NCBI RefSeq assembly: GCF_002234675.1
Contig: NC_019879.2
Coordinates: 13,272,464 to 13,336,463 of the forward strand
Length of the DNA stretch: 64,000 bases
DNA from: Oryzias latipes
Taxonomy: Eukaryota; Chordata; Actinopteri; Beloniformes; Adrianichthyidae
Reading direction: 5' to 3'
Position numbers and translations under genes: made by a program. Of the stretch, positions 46,349-58,149 are shown in pieces. Each line of letters starts with the position of its first letter. Within the stretch, counting starts at the first letter, position 1. The notes under the pieces were generated by a model that worked only from the letters and a program-made list of their open reading frames with translations, had not been told where the DNA came from and made no database searches.

Positions 46349-46639
46349 TTATTAATCAGTGTTGCCAGATAGTGACACAGTTTTCCAGCCCAAAAGTCAT
46401 GAGAAAACTGCTAGACCCAGCGAAAAACCACCCAACCCAAGCACGCCCAGCCCGCACACACATATGTATATATAATAACGGGATCAGGAGAAATAGCAAT
46501 ACACAGCTGTTGTTGTTTTTTTCCCTCTGCTGGACTAATTTAGCACCCGGAGTTGGTCTTTTTTTTTTTTTAAAGAAAATATTTTTCAAAATAAAAGACT
46601 AATAGACTAACAGACTAATATTAAAATTAGTACTGTAGT

Positions 46640-46960
46640 GAATATTTCTTCAGCAGACTGGCCTTGTGGTTGGGGACCGTACAAAATTTTGGAGCCTGCT
46701 GTTCATTTTATTCAAAGATTTCTTCTGATATTACAGCAGTGTTTCTGGAAAATGCACAAGTTTTATCTGAAAATCCTCACGCAATTCTCTCAGAGCTCTT
46801 CTCTGCTCTGTTGCAAACACAGCTCTTCTATTGTGAAGACTACTTTACAATAGAAGACTTTTGTAGAAGACTTCTTCCTCAGTGCTCAGAGGTGTTGCAA
46901 GCTCCACCTACTGAACATTTACAGAAACTACAAAACCTAAACTACAGACAAGTAGACTAA
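46640..46960 (+). CDS. Unrecognised 100-aa ORF inside the hAT
   Basis: An open plus-strand frame (no ATG; at least from 46640 to the stop at 46958-46960) with amino-acid usage like a real helical protein: NPHAILSELFSALLQTQLF, then EDYFTIEDFCRRLLPQCSEV. It does not resemble any transposase part I know. It could be a captured host exon or a remnant second gene of the hAT. No splice acceptor can be assigned with confidence, though ttcttcag at 46646-46653 is a candidate. Confidence 0.35.
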   Translation, partial: EYFFSRLALWLGTVQNFGACCSFYSKISSDITAVFLENAQVLSENPHAILSELFSALLQTQLFYCEDYFTIEDFCRRLLPQCSEVLQAPPTEHLQKLQNLNYRQVD

Positions 46961-47058
46961 TACCAAACAATCAAACACAACATAAACAGAATTAAAATAC
47001 AAGTGCCCTTTTTTAATTGTCTAAAATAACCCCAATAACACGCTTCAATGTTATTTAA

Positions 47059-47263
47059 CCCTTGTGCTCTCTTAGATGACCCCACCCTTACATTGACGTG
47101 TTCTCCCTACAATGACAACGGTGGATAAAGGTGGAAAGATTTCATGTAATCCATGGACACCAGTGAGGTTCACAAATCATTGAAGAAAAAAGGTTCAGGG
47201 CACTGTCCAGTGGGTCTAGATGACCTAACTCCCAATGTTAAAGTGCCTTGGATAGCACAAGGG
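47059..47263. mobile_element. piggyBac-type MITE nested in the hAT
   Basis: Left end cccttgtgctctc after TTAA (47055-47058) and right end gatagcacaaggg before ttga (47264-47267) form inverted repeats with a TTAA-type target. The inner sequence (gaccccacccttacattgacg) is of a short MITE that is frequent in medaka-like fish, as far as I recall. Confidence 0.75.
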
Positions 47264-47651
47264 TTGAAAACATCTGGTATTGCAGTAAATGCACATATGA
47301 GAAAACCATATGATATTTGGCCAAAATAAATGTGGGTGTGCAGGGACAACAAAACAAATTCAACTCAACAAGCCTTGAGCATTAAAGCACACAGCAGAAG
47401 CCAAAATGGCACTATGATACCTCGTTTCTATAATGAAATGGCAGCAATAAAAGAAGAATGTATTTTTTTGGTGTTTCATCATTACCTAGGTTTGTGCAAC
47501 AAGAAATTCTCTATACCTTTTTTCAAAAAATTCTTATAATGTAGGATAGTTTTTACTTTTAAATGGAACAGTCTGTTGCTGGAAATGCAAAACATCTGAA
47601 CATCTTTGAACTTCTTTAATTAACTATAATACATTGAGTTTTGATAGATAA

Positions 47652-49524
47652 TTAGTACATCCTTGAGTCAAAATTTCCCAACAACTGGCAGGGAGGCCGG
47701 AATGTTGCCGATGTCAATCCATTCCGTGTTAGTCCAAAGCGCACATCCATCAAGCTTGACAGGAGTGGCAGTCCCATGCGATTTCTAGAATCATCTTTAA
47801 GCAAGGTGACTTGAGAAAAGGCTCTTTCCTCTGGTGCATTAGAAATTGGGAGGGTGAGTAATTTAATTGCATGAAGCACCAAATCCTGAAAACAATACTG
47901 TCCTGCTGCATCTTGAAAAGATTCCACTTCTAGCCAGAATGCATCAATTGCTTTATCAGGTGAAAACCCTGCTGCGGCAACATTTCTCCATTGTGTCTCA
48001 AAAAAATCCAATGAGCCTGAAAAATACTCCTTTGGCAGATTTGGGATTCTGTTGGCCACTACTGATGCAGGAGAAAATATCTCTAGCTTGTGGAGCAGCT
48101 CCATAGACCCAGCTAAATGCAGTTGGTACTCAACTATGAGTTCTTTCAAAACACAAGTGCATCTTGTAAGGACAGCGTGCTTTCTGTCAACAGATAGAGG
48201 ACTGGCCTCCAACATTTGCCCAAAATGTTGTCCCTAGGTCAGTGTCTGTGGGCAACAGGTAGATACTGGATTATTTTAGGTCAAGTTCTCTGAGTTGCTA
48301 AACATTATTCATCTGTAAAACACTTGACTTCACTATGCGTTTTAACGTTGAAACATACAGTCTGTTCAGGTCCCGAAACACAGCAAGGCTATCCCCAGTC
48401 TCTAACTGGAAGTACTCATTTACTGCTTTTATCTCAGGCAGTACAGGACGGAGAAAAATCAGATACAACATGTTAGTTTTACCTTTGTACATTTCACTTA
48501 AGAGCCGTGCAGCATAGCAGCGCTCAGAATCGGCTGCTAAACTAAAATGTAAAGTGAGAGCTTGAACTTGGTTAAGGATTCTCTCAATGCAACCTGCAGT
48601 CATCAACCAGCGAGTGTGACTTGGAGAAATTAGTTTTAGAGGGCATTCTCCACTGTTAATGGTTTGGTAAATGGTACAGTAATCACTTTGACGTTTTGCT
48701 GAATGCGCAAACCAGTCATAAGTCTCTCTGATACTCTATTTTGCTGGGAGTCTAGGGAGTGGCACACACACCTGATCAACTGCAGGTCAGGCTGCTTTGC
48801 TTTGAGAAGTGTAAACACTGAATGATGCCGCCTGACCATGACGCTTGCTCCATCTGTTGCTATGCCAACCAAATTTCTGATGTCAAGACCATTAGCTTGT
48901 AAAAATTCAATTGCATCTGCTATTCCTGCTGCATCTTTGCTGGAAAGTTCAACGAGCCCCAGATATGTGCTCACAAATGTTTTGTGCTTTTTAGAACTGT
49001 ACTTAATGCACATGCACGGCAACGTATTCACCGAAATGTCTGTGGTTTCATCTAAATGAATTGAGAATGGTGAGTCACCAATGTCCTCGCGAAGTTCTTC
49101 CCTGAAATATGGCGCCAAAACAGATTTAATAACGGCAGTACATTTGGTTGTGTGCATCTGAAAGGCGCCGATTTCATCTTGCAGAATGTCAGAGAGATCA
49201 TCCACAGCATTAATTGAAGTGTGGCAAGCAACATATGTTGAAATGCGCAGTTCACAGCGTTTCTGGTCGTCACAAATTCCGACACTCACATTGCTTGTTG
49301 ATGGCACCATGAAACTCCTGACTGTGTTAAGACACCGTGCTTTATGTTTTTTTGTTTCTGCATGGTCCTTGAGGTCTTGTAGGTGGGCAAGGATCTCTGT
49401 GTTGCAAAATTTGCATTGAGCCTTGGTCTCCTCGTTTTTTTGATGGCGCTATCCACGACTGAAGGTTATTGTCGCTTTCCCACTCCTTTCTGTAAATTTT
49501 CTTATATTTTCCCTTCTTAGGCAT
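47652..49524 (-). pseudogene. hAT transposase (BED-finger type), frameshifted
   Basis: Start at ATG 49524 (MPKKGKYKK). A BED-type zinc finger region follows but is in another frame (Cys pair near 49410). Frame 49310-48636 has SIHLDETTDIS (first catalytic Asp), GIATDGASVMV (second Asp) and CVCHSL (conserved Cys-His). Frame 48606-48298 covers the helical insertion domain. Frame 48215-47652 has WRNVAAAGF and the hATC dimerisation block with NAPEERAFSQV (catalytic Glu region) and SLMDVRFG. About 620 residues in sum, normal for the family (ZBED/C17orf113-like). Three or more indels disrupt it; catalytic residues are all still visible, so inactivation is recent or partly due to sequence errors. Confidence 0.88.
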
Positions 49525-50499
49525 TTTCGCGCCAAGTCTATCACTTTGTTCACAATTAACTGGCTGGTAAACTACCAAAACCCACACTGCTGTCAAACAA
49601 CAATCCCGCCACAGGTGCTGCGGAGAGATCAGGCACCCAGCAGTGCGATTTGAGCGGCACGGGCCTGGCCAGGCAGAGCCGACTCAGAGTTAAAACATTT
49701 AAGCTTTGGTTAGGGTCGCCGCATTGCCTCTACCAATCAGAGTCTTTATTTTGACAGCTGGCGGCAAGAGAGACACCTGCTCCGGTATTGGGTGCCAACC
49801 TGCTCGGGCAGCCTGAAACTTGTAATTTTTTTATTTTCATCAAGAAAATAATTTTAAATCAGATCCCCTGGTTTTATTTTTTACTCTCGGGTTATCTAGG
49901 GACACCAAGATATAAACCGAGAGAGATGGGACACAGCCGTCAGACGCAGCTTTCACTGCGGGAGCTGAAGCAGGGACTTTCTCTGAGATGATCTCATGGA
50001 CTTAAACATGGGAACATGATTACCATGCAGATCTCTCCAAATTAATAAACCTGATCTCTCCATGTTCTCCATGTCTTCCATGAATTATAAATGAGATCCA
50101 CAGACACCGCTCCATTTAACGATAAGACTGTTAGCTTCTCCTACACCCAGATGCAGAATCAAGCTTTAAAGAACACAATTTTGGATAGGCAAGCCGGGGC
50201 GGTGGTGGGGGTAAAACCCCCAACAACAGTTTATATGACAGACCCCAGGCCCATTAAGCGTCTCTGCCTGGTGCGTTCACGAAGCTCAAGTGCGTAGAAG
50301 ATTAGCGAAATTCTAACATTCACACAGCCTAATTTAGTCCTCTACTAAATTTTCAAGAGAGAGAAATAAACTGCTGAACAGACCCTAAAACCGGCCAAAT
50401 TATGCCTACCTGCCAAAAGCCATTTTTACCCTCAAATTTAGAACCAAAACTGCCCAATTATGCGGGAAACCGCCCAATCTGGCAACACTGATATTAATA

Positions 50500-51940
50500 T
50501 AAGAAGATATTCTAAGTTATAAACTTTATCAAGGAGTGTGTAAGGGTGTGTAAGGGTAAGAGTAAATAACTTTCACCTGTGTGATGTTTTGCACGTTAAA
50601 ACTACTGTCTTGGAGCCAGAGCTGGCCTACTTATTAGATTCCAGATCTCAGTTTTAGATTCCACATTAGTGAAGGAAAATCATTTGGTAGTCTTCTGAAT
50701 AAATTCTAAAATGTCTCTGAAATGATTTTATCATGGTTATCAGGACCACAGTTTTAATTTTTATTTACCCGTATTTTAATCAAATTTTCATTATAATTAA
50801 ATAGTTCATTTGCCTTCGATGATAATAGTTCAAAAAATGATTTGGCTGAAATGTCGCCCCATACAATGTTGTTTCAGTAAATCTGGCCCTCTTTGCAAAA
50901 AGTTGGGCTTCCCTGCTTCAAAGCACATACAAATAACTTCATGGATGTCGTTTTTTTTTTCTTTTTTTTTCAAAATGATACATTTTATAGTTTTATAAAT
51001 CAAGCTGTCATTGACACTCGTGGTTGGTCAGCTCCACTTACAAAGCATTATCATGTAGATTTCAAAAACAGCCTTCACTGCAGGAACAGTCACATGGCAA
51101 CAATGACTCCAATATGGAAAACACAATAGAAAAAGAAAAGCAAGGTTTTATAAATGTTTTATCTGTTTGGTAATTATTCGGGTTTAGATTTGCCTTCTTC
51201 TACTTTAAAATTATTTTTTAAGCCTTGCAATTCAGAGAAGTCTGGGGTGTTCTGTCAGTCTCAAAGACTTTGTTGAAAAAAAGGTCTCGGGTTTGTTCTG
51301 ACAGAAACAGTCTGACCTGATAATTTATCTTTCCTGGTACGAAAACAAATATTTTATATCCATGACCAAAAACTGATGACCCTGCAGGACATCCAGCCAA
51401 CCAATAAAATCAGTTTTCTCAGCTAGGTGAGTGCAAGCTGGACGGAACGATCAGTGTTCTGAAGGGTGAAAAACTAAAAATGCTCCAAATTTATGGAAAT
51501 TCGCATTTTCACAGGATCAGGTATGAAGCAACAAGTGCTGGATAAATAATCCTGATTTGCTTCTACTTGAGAATAATGTTGTAGATACTAGCCTTTTTAC
51601 GCCACTTTCTGAAAACATTTGCAGACATGAAGTTGCTGTTCAATCCACAACTGATTAAACTGTTTGTTTGTGTCTACCTGGCTAAAAATATTATGGCCCA
51701 GTCTGTAGGATGATGTCAGTAAGCTTTACATTTCGTGTTTTACACAGATTTATATTTCACATTTGCTTTAAACAGTACATTCTTTACTTTTTTAAACAAT
51801 TTTTGCATGAAAACATAAGGCTTGTGGTACAAAAACATTAGTTCTTTCCTTGTTGTCTTCATAATTCCAATTTGCCTGCTGATTAGATTAATTTATTAAA
51901 TGACACCATTTTCTGCAGATCATAAGCAGTCTCTGTGCAC
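50500..51940. other. Intergenic DNA between hAT and TAAR gene B
   Basis: AT-rich, only short ORFs; no gene or repeat recognised. Probably includes the 3' flank of TAAR gene B. Confidence 0.5.
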
Positions 51941-51945
51941 AGATT

Positions 51946-53055
51946 CTACAGCATGTTAGTCTCACAGGAGTCATGCTTCAATATCTGCAGAGTGATGATG
52001 AGTTTAACAGCTTTTCTAAACCAGGGGTAAAATAAAGTATAGATCACTGGATTCAGACAGGAGTTAAAATAAAACAGAATAATAAACAGGTATGCAGATG
52101 GAACATATATTCCTACCAGAGAGAAACAATATGCTGGGCAGAAACATAACAAATATGTAAAGACAAGAACCCCAAGAGTCCTGGCTGCTTTCAGCTCTGA
52201 TTTCTTTGCTTTTACTTTACCTGGATGTTGAACAGAGACAAATGTAACATGAGAACGCATGGAACGAGCCTGAATCAAAGCTACCACAAACACTCTCATG
52301 TACAGAACTACAATGGCTGTCACTGGAATAATAAATGTTGAAAGCAGATCAACCACTCCTGCAACATAGCTAAGAATGATTGAACACTGTCCAAGACAGG
52401 AAACATTGTTATCAGGCTCAATGAGGTGAATGATCTGATCTTTGATATAAAATATGCTGTACAGACCGTACCAGAGCCAACATAGAGAAACACACAGTTT
52501 GACTCTCACTGCAGTGATTCTAGTGGGGTAATGCAGAGGGTGACAAATGGCCACATAGCGGTCAGCAGATATTAGAATAATGTTACCAATTGAAGTATAT
52601 GGAATGTAGCAGCCAAGATAATAATAAACAGCACATATGATTTCACCAAGATACCAGCAAGTTGTGTTCCTGTAAATCTCCAATGGCAACAACAGAAGCC
52701 CCACGATAAAATCTGAGACAGCCAGAGAGAGGAGGAGGATGTTAGTGGGAGAGTGGAGCTGCCTGGAAGGAAACACAGATTGACATTATTTATATGTAAA
52801 ATCAATCATAGTGTTCGTTGAGAAAAAAAGCAACAGGAGACATTTCTAAATTAAGACCACCTGTTTAGCAAAAGAATTATACCTAAAGTGAGAGACTGCA
52901 ATGATGACAAGCAGGTTTAGAACTACAGTAATGATAGAGATGACGGACAGAACAGTGTCCAGAAAAAAAGCTTCAGTCCAGTGAAGTCTTGGCTTTGTGC
53001 AGGAAATGTTGGGGAGCTGGGGAAAACAGAACTCATCTTCATCTTTGATCTCCAT
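51946..53055 (-). CDS. Trace amine-associated receptor, copy B (two exons)
   Basis: Exon 1 53055-52883, intron 52882-52763 (120 bp, donor gtataatt, acceptor ccttccag), exon 2 52762-51946; 329 codons plus stop. Start chosen at MEIKDEDEFCFPQL because it aligns with copy A; an in-frame ATG 10 codons upstream (53085) exists. Same intron position and phase as copy A. Features: N-glycosylation site NIS, DRYVAICHPLHY, TAAR fingerprint NSCLNPVIYTLFYPWF, CFCP in TM6. Position 3.32 is Gly, position 5.42 Asp. Main differences from copy A lie in TM3, in the second extracellular loop (EPDNNVS for KPDKDVS) and in the TM6-TM7 loop, where ligand selectivity would change. Intact tandem paralogue. Confidence 0.93.
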
Positions 53056-53103
53056 GATCTGGTGCTTGAGCAGCTTTGTGATCAAAACATTCAGCTGTCA
53101 TGC

Positions 53104-53112
53104 CTATTTATA
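53104..53112 (-). promoter_or_regulatory. TATA box of TAAR copy B
   Basis: TATAAATAG on the minus strand, about 50 bp upstream of the ATG at 53055, as in copy A. Confidence 0.6.
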
Positions 53113-53192
53113 AAATGTTTTCTTTGCCCTCCTTTTTCCTTCCATTGTTCTTCCCAGGGCACTTAAAACTCCTCCCTCGATTTACATAATAC

Positions 53193-55363
53193 CGAGCCCG
53201 TGTCCTGACATTAAGATATAAAAATATATCTTGTTCCCACAGATTAATATCTTGTTCCCACAGGTTATTATGTCGTTCGCACAAAATACTTTTCCGTTCC
53301 CACAAGATACTATTCCGTTCCCTCAAAATACTATTCCGTTCCCTCGAAATGATTAACTCGTGCGAACGCAATAATTATGTCGTTCGAACGCAATAATTAA
53401 TCCGTTCAAACGCAGTAATTATTCACGTCATAAGTCATACACGCGGATATGCTCTCTGTACGCCGGCAAAAGCCGCTTTCAGCGGTAACTTCCGTGTCTC
53501 TGTGACCCATATTCGTTCAAAAAAGGAACATGAAAAACAAAAATGATCACTTTATTACCGTCTCAATGAATATAAGAAAAATATCAATAGATTTATGATA
53601 ACTAGGCTGCTTTGTCATAAGATAGCTCCTGCTAGGCTACTACTAGCGCCGCCGCAGAACTCTTTGATGTATGCCGGCATTTGGGCAACTGGCTGGTCTG
53701 TTGTCAGACAGCTGATATTGTAGTTTAGGGTCGAACAGGAATAATAATATTCAGGACTTGTCTTTTATTAACTTTAGCAGTCAGTCGCTTTACATTCGAA
53801 GGCTATAAGGATACATGCTAACTGACTAGCCGATCATTGATCCTGTTATTAATTTACGTCATAGATTTACAGCAGATACCTTCACATTTCTGTCTGTGTG
53901 TGTCTCATTACATTGCATTGAAGACACGGAGGATGTTTAGAGAACAGATTTATTTATTTCAAAAAGCACAAAGCATTCATCGTATTCACGTTCATTCACA
54001 TGATGATGATCTCTGGTACGCCCTCAGTCATCTTGCTGCAAAAGCCGCTTCCTGCCGCTACTTCCGTGTCTCTGTGAGCATTTAATAGGGGTAAAAATAA
54101 AAGCAAGAATGGTCGATCTGTTATTGTCTCGATGACAATCTGAAAAATATCATATTAAGCTGGCTGCTTCGCCGAAAGCACTTACCTTTAGCTTGTAGCA
54201 TAACAACAATGGCAGTACGTCACGTTTCCCAGAATGCTTTGCGGCCAACCATTGGTCTTGTTGTTAGACCTTGGTCACAGGGACACGGTGATTGGCCAAT
54301 GATTGGCAGGAAAGCATTCTGGGACGTACTGCCATTGTTGTTATGCTACAAGCTAAAGGTAAGTGCTTTCGGCGAAGCAGCCAGCTTAATATGATATTTT
54401 TCAGATTGTCATCGAGAAAATAACAGATCGACCATTCTTGCTTTTATTTTTACCCCTATTGAATGCTCACAGAGACACGGAAGTAGTGGCAGGAAGCGGC
54501 TTTTGCAGCAAGATGACTGAGGGCGTACCAGATGATGTGAACGTGAATACGATGGATGCTTCTGTGCTTTTTAAAATAAATAAATCCGTTCTCTAAACGT
54601 CCTCCGTGTCTTCAATGCAATGTAATGAGACACACACAGACAGAAATGTGAAGGTATCTGCTGTAAATCTATGACGTAAATTAATAACAGGAAATGATCG
54701 GCTAGTCAGTTAGCATGTAGCCTAATAGCCTTCGAATGTAAAGATACTGACTGCTAAAGTTAATAAAAGACAAGTCCTGAATATTATTATTCCTATTCGA
54801 CCCTAAACTACAATATCAGCTGTCTGACAACAGACCAGCCAGTTGCCCAAATGCCGGCATACATGATCAAACAGAGAGCTCTGCGGCGGAGCTAGCCTAG
54901 CAGGAGCTATCGTTTGACAAAGCAGCCTAGTTATCATAAATCTTTTGATATTTTTCTTATATTCATTGAGACGGTAATAAAGTGATCAATTTTGTTTTTC
55001 ATGTTCCTTTTTTGAACGAATATGGGTCACAGAGACACGGAAGTTAACGCTGAAAGCGGCTTTTGCTGGCGTACATAGAGCATATCCGCGTGAATGACTT
55101 ATGACGTGAATAATTATTGCGTTCGAACGGATTAATTATTGCGTTCGAACGACATAATTATTGCGTTCGCACGAGTTAATCATTTCGAGGGAACGGAATA
55201 GTATTTTGAGCGAACGGAATAGTATCTTGTGGGAACGGAATAGTATCTTGTGGGAACGGAATAGTATTTCGTGCGAACGACATAATAACCTGTGGGAACA
55301 AGATATTAATCTGTGGGAACAAGATATATTTTTATATCTTAATGTCAGGACACGGGCTCCGTA
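53193..55363. mobile_element. 2.17-kb foldback element, MULE-like, 9-bp TSD
   Basis: The two halves are reverse complements of each other over nearly their whole length: for example cgagcccgtgtcctgacatt at 53193 against its complement ending near 55360, and ggctgcttcgccgaaagcac at 54161 against gtgctttcggcgaagcagcc at 54363. The centre is near 54278 with about 30-60 bp of unpaired DNA. The 9 bp acataatac flank it at 53184-53192 and 55364-55372. Long inverted repeats plus a 9-bp TSD suggest a Mutator-like (MULE) non-autonomous element. Near each end lies an array of 21-bp units. No transposase gene. Confidence 0.92.
53223..53425. repeat. Subterminal 21-bp array of the foldback element
   Basis: gttccc/gttcgc motifs start at 53233, 53254, 53275, 53296, 53317 and 53338, exactly 21 bp apart, and continue less regularly with gttcgaac at 53382 and gttcaaac at 53404. 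The mirror array lies at about 55125-55325. The unit produces apparent peptide repeats (ERNSILW), which are a by-product. Confidence 0.93.
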
Positions 55364-55374
55364 ACATAATACCT

Positions 55375-56084
55375 TTCTCCTTTTTTGTTATTTTTGTTGT
55401 CTTTGGTTTGGATCAATCATGTGACTGAAAGAATCAAATAGAAGATATTGAGACATTTGTTAGTTTATTTACTGATTAAAATGACTAAAGAAAAAAAGAA
55501 GAGGCTAATAATTTTTATACGAAGGAGAGACATGTGTGGAACATGACAGGAGTTCAACTAGTAGAGGTTTCTCCAGGTAACCTTTTCAAAACAGGGATCA
55601 AGAGGAGAAGCACTCCAGCAACCCAATAAAACTTCCAAGGACAAAAACCTTGATACCTCTGCCCCATTCTTATCCAATGAATGATAAAGAAAAAGCAAAT
55701 ATATGCGACTTTTATATATTAGGCCCTGTTTGGATGCCTGCCAGTGGAGGTCCCTGGATTCTCTTCAGGTAGGTTGCTGAGCCAATTTCTCAGAGACACT
55801 GGCCATTGAAAATTGGTGTTTCATACTGTCTACACTCAACGCACCTGTTACTTAAAAGACTCTGCTGGTCCATTGCTCAGCTGAGCTCAAACACGCGAAT
55901 AAACTTACTGGGCATAACTCAGAATTCTTCAGATCCAACTTGTCCTGTCCAACAGCTGAACAAAAAGATGAGAGCTGAAGGCCTCTTGTGTTGAACAACA
56001 AGGGGTTAAGAATCTTCTGACACACCAAGTGTTTATTTGAATAAACCCCTTTTGTAATTTATACTAAACTTTATTCATATTAAT
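55375..56084. other. Intergenic DNA, no gene seen
   Basis: Only short ORFs; nothing recognised. Confidence 0.5.
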
Positions 56085-57233
56085 GACATTTGTAAAAAAT
56101 GTTGCTGGACTGGATGGAAAACAAAAGGAGGGAACAAAAGAGAGGGATGTGGGAGTGGGGTGGGAGGTAGGAGAGTGATTATAGAAAGGGGGTTTAAAAT
56201 CATAAAGCAGCATAAAGCAACGAGATGTATAAGATTATGTATGTATAAGAAATCTAAAAGGGGCCTGTCCACACACACACTCAAATGTTACGAACATACC
56301 GTTTAACTCCAATAATGTTCATATACAGGAAAACATGGACATAAAACCACTAACGTTCACACATGCATACTTATGCATTTAGACTAACATGTTAAACATT
56401 TCATTCAGTCAACCAAACTATTTGTGCAAAGGTGAGATAGCACCTGTGTTCGAGTTTGTTTATGTTCTTCTGAGGTGGATGATGGAATGTAAAAAGAAGG
56501 AGGAAGAGTGCCCAGTCATCCTTACACCACAGCCTCCGCCATAGCAGCAGTTGCTGCCAGGATCCCCCCCCCAACACCCGCACGGTAGCAGATAGAGGAA
56601 CCATCCGTCTGGCAATCACATCCAACACCCAGGCCAGGGGCAGCAGGACCACCCCAATGCTAGAGAGCAGGGAGGCATGGGGGACAGAGAGTGGAAGCTC
56701 CAGCCCAACCAGAGGAGCAGCCCCCCCGCCTCGCCCAAAGGGCCCAATGCGGGGCCCTGCCCCAGGAGAGGACCCCCAGCCCCAGACGAGCAGCCCACCA
56801 ACACCCAGGAGTTCTGAGTATCTCCCCACCCCAGCCCCAGGCATGAGCTAAGGCCCCCCAAGGGAGACCCCCCCATGCTCCTGTTAGCCACCCACCCAGC
56901 CAACGGTTGGTTGAGGTGAAAGCAAGGCAGGGGCCAGCCACCCCTGCACCTGAAGGAGGATCCCCAAGGAGTGTTGTAAATATGGCCTGACCAGGCTCAC
57001 TCACAGTTGGAATTTTGGAGAAGGCTGGCACTCAAGGGCAAGGAGCAGAACTCACACCACAGGGCCACGGACACCTGATCAATGGCATTTAGCTAGACTA
57101 TTTTCTTAAAACATAAGTTTTCCAACTATAAGAATTCCCTCTTCCCATTTCATGGAAAAAGTGTAGATTTTGAGTCAGGGTGCAGACAGCCCAGATGGCC
57201 CAGCACCTGGTGCATCAAGCACAAACAGAGACA

Positions 57234-57274
<41 letters not shown>

Positions 57275-57640
57275 GGCAGTGTGATAGCCGAAGTGGCTGA
57301 AGTCCTATCAATGGCTAGAATGGGTTGGCCTGAAGGAAAACACAGAAGCACTCCTGGGTGTACAATACCAGCCCTGTGCACCAGAATCATACAGGCTCAC
57401 ATTCACCAGATCAGACTAGACCCAAGGTATGAACTTTGCAAAGAGGCACCTGAGACATTTCAGCACATTCAGTAGAGCAAAAGAACATCAAGTCAACAAC
57501 CAATTGTGTAAGTTTTCCCACATAAAAAATTAAAACATACCTCTTTGGAAAGGGTTACTGTCAGACTAGCTAGTATTCAAAGATTATTTAACTTAATGTT
57601 AATGTGTTTAAATTAAACTTAATAACAACAACAATTAATT
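56085..57640. repeat. GC-rich dispersed repeat, copy B
   Basis: Same order of blocks as 3815-5990, with the central C-rich part shortened: cataaagcagcataaagcaac, ggggcctgtccacacacacac, caaaggtgag, the ccccag-rich part, gtaaatatggcctgaccaggctc, then a poly-G insertion, and atgtgtttaaattaaactta. ORFs inside are compositional. Confidence 0.7.
57235..57271. repeat. G37 homopolymer
   Basis: 37 uninterrupted G after agacac. Length in the real genome is uncertain because sequencing of such runs is unreliable. Confidence 0.9.
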
Positions 57641-57839
57641 TTTAGTAGACTGCTAGAAGTTTGAAGCTGGGATAACTATGGTGCATTAGGGTCATCTACT
57701 TCTACCCTGAGTCTTTTCTCTATTGTTGATTATTATTCATCATTTAGTTCTCCATGCCTCCGTTTGTTGCATTGCGATTCATGTACTGTCCCTCTTTCCC
57801 ACTCCCCTCCTCATCTGCTGGACTTTAAATATGTAGTTG

Positions 57840-58140
57840 TAGTGTTAGATAAGTTAATTCTTCTCTATGAGTTCTGGTAATCCCCTGTCACCTGGGTGAG
57901 GATCCCTCCTTCATGTGGGCAGCCCTGAGGTTTCGTTGAGGGGTCTAAGGGCAGGGATGCCAGTTTAGTTTAGTCAGTTTGTTAGTTCAATTTAGTATTT
58001 TCCTATTGAATTCTATGTATTAATGATCCTTTTGATTTTATGTTTTGCTTTTTCAATTACCTATTCGAAGCCCATCGAGACAATTGTTGTTGTGAATTTG
58101 GGCTATATAAATAAAATTAAATTGAATTGAATTAAATGAG
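57840..58140 (+). mobile_element. LINE-like 3' end with ATTGA tail
   Basis: Ends in gggctatataaataaaattaaattgaattgaatt, the common 3' end of L2-type non-LTR elements and their SINEs in fish. The preceding 250 bp have no coding potential. It may be the 3' part of the GC-rich repeat copy B. Confidence 0.6.
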
Positions 58141-58149
58141 ATTGGTGGA

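Larger units (their letters stand above)
46357..50490. mobile_element. Full-length hAT transposon between the TAAR genes
   Basis: Termini cagtgttgccagat (left) and atctggcaacactg (right) are perfect 14-bp inverted repeats. The flanks ttattaat (46349-46356) and atattaat (50491-50498) are an 8-bp target duplication with one mismatch. At 4134 bp it carries a hAT transposase on the minus strand (47652-49524), an unexplained plus-strand ORF (46640-46960) and a nested piggyBac-type MITE (47059-47263). Not found elsewhere in the window. Confidence 0.93.

Noticed and set aside
55161..55364. ORF with ERNSILW repeats
   Set aside because: By-product of the 21-bp subterminal DNA array; also occurs in the opposite arm as mirror image.
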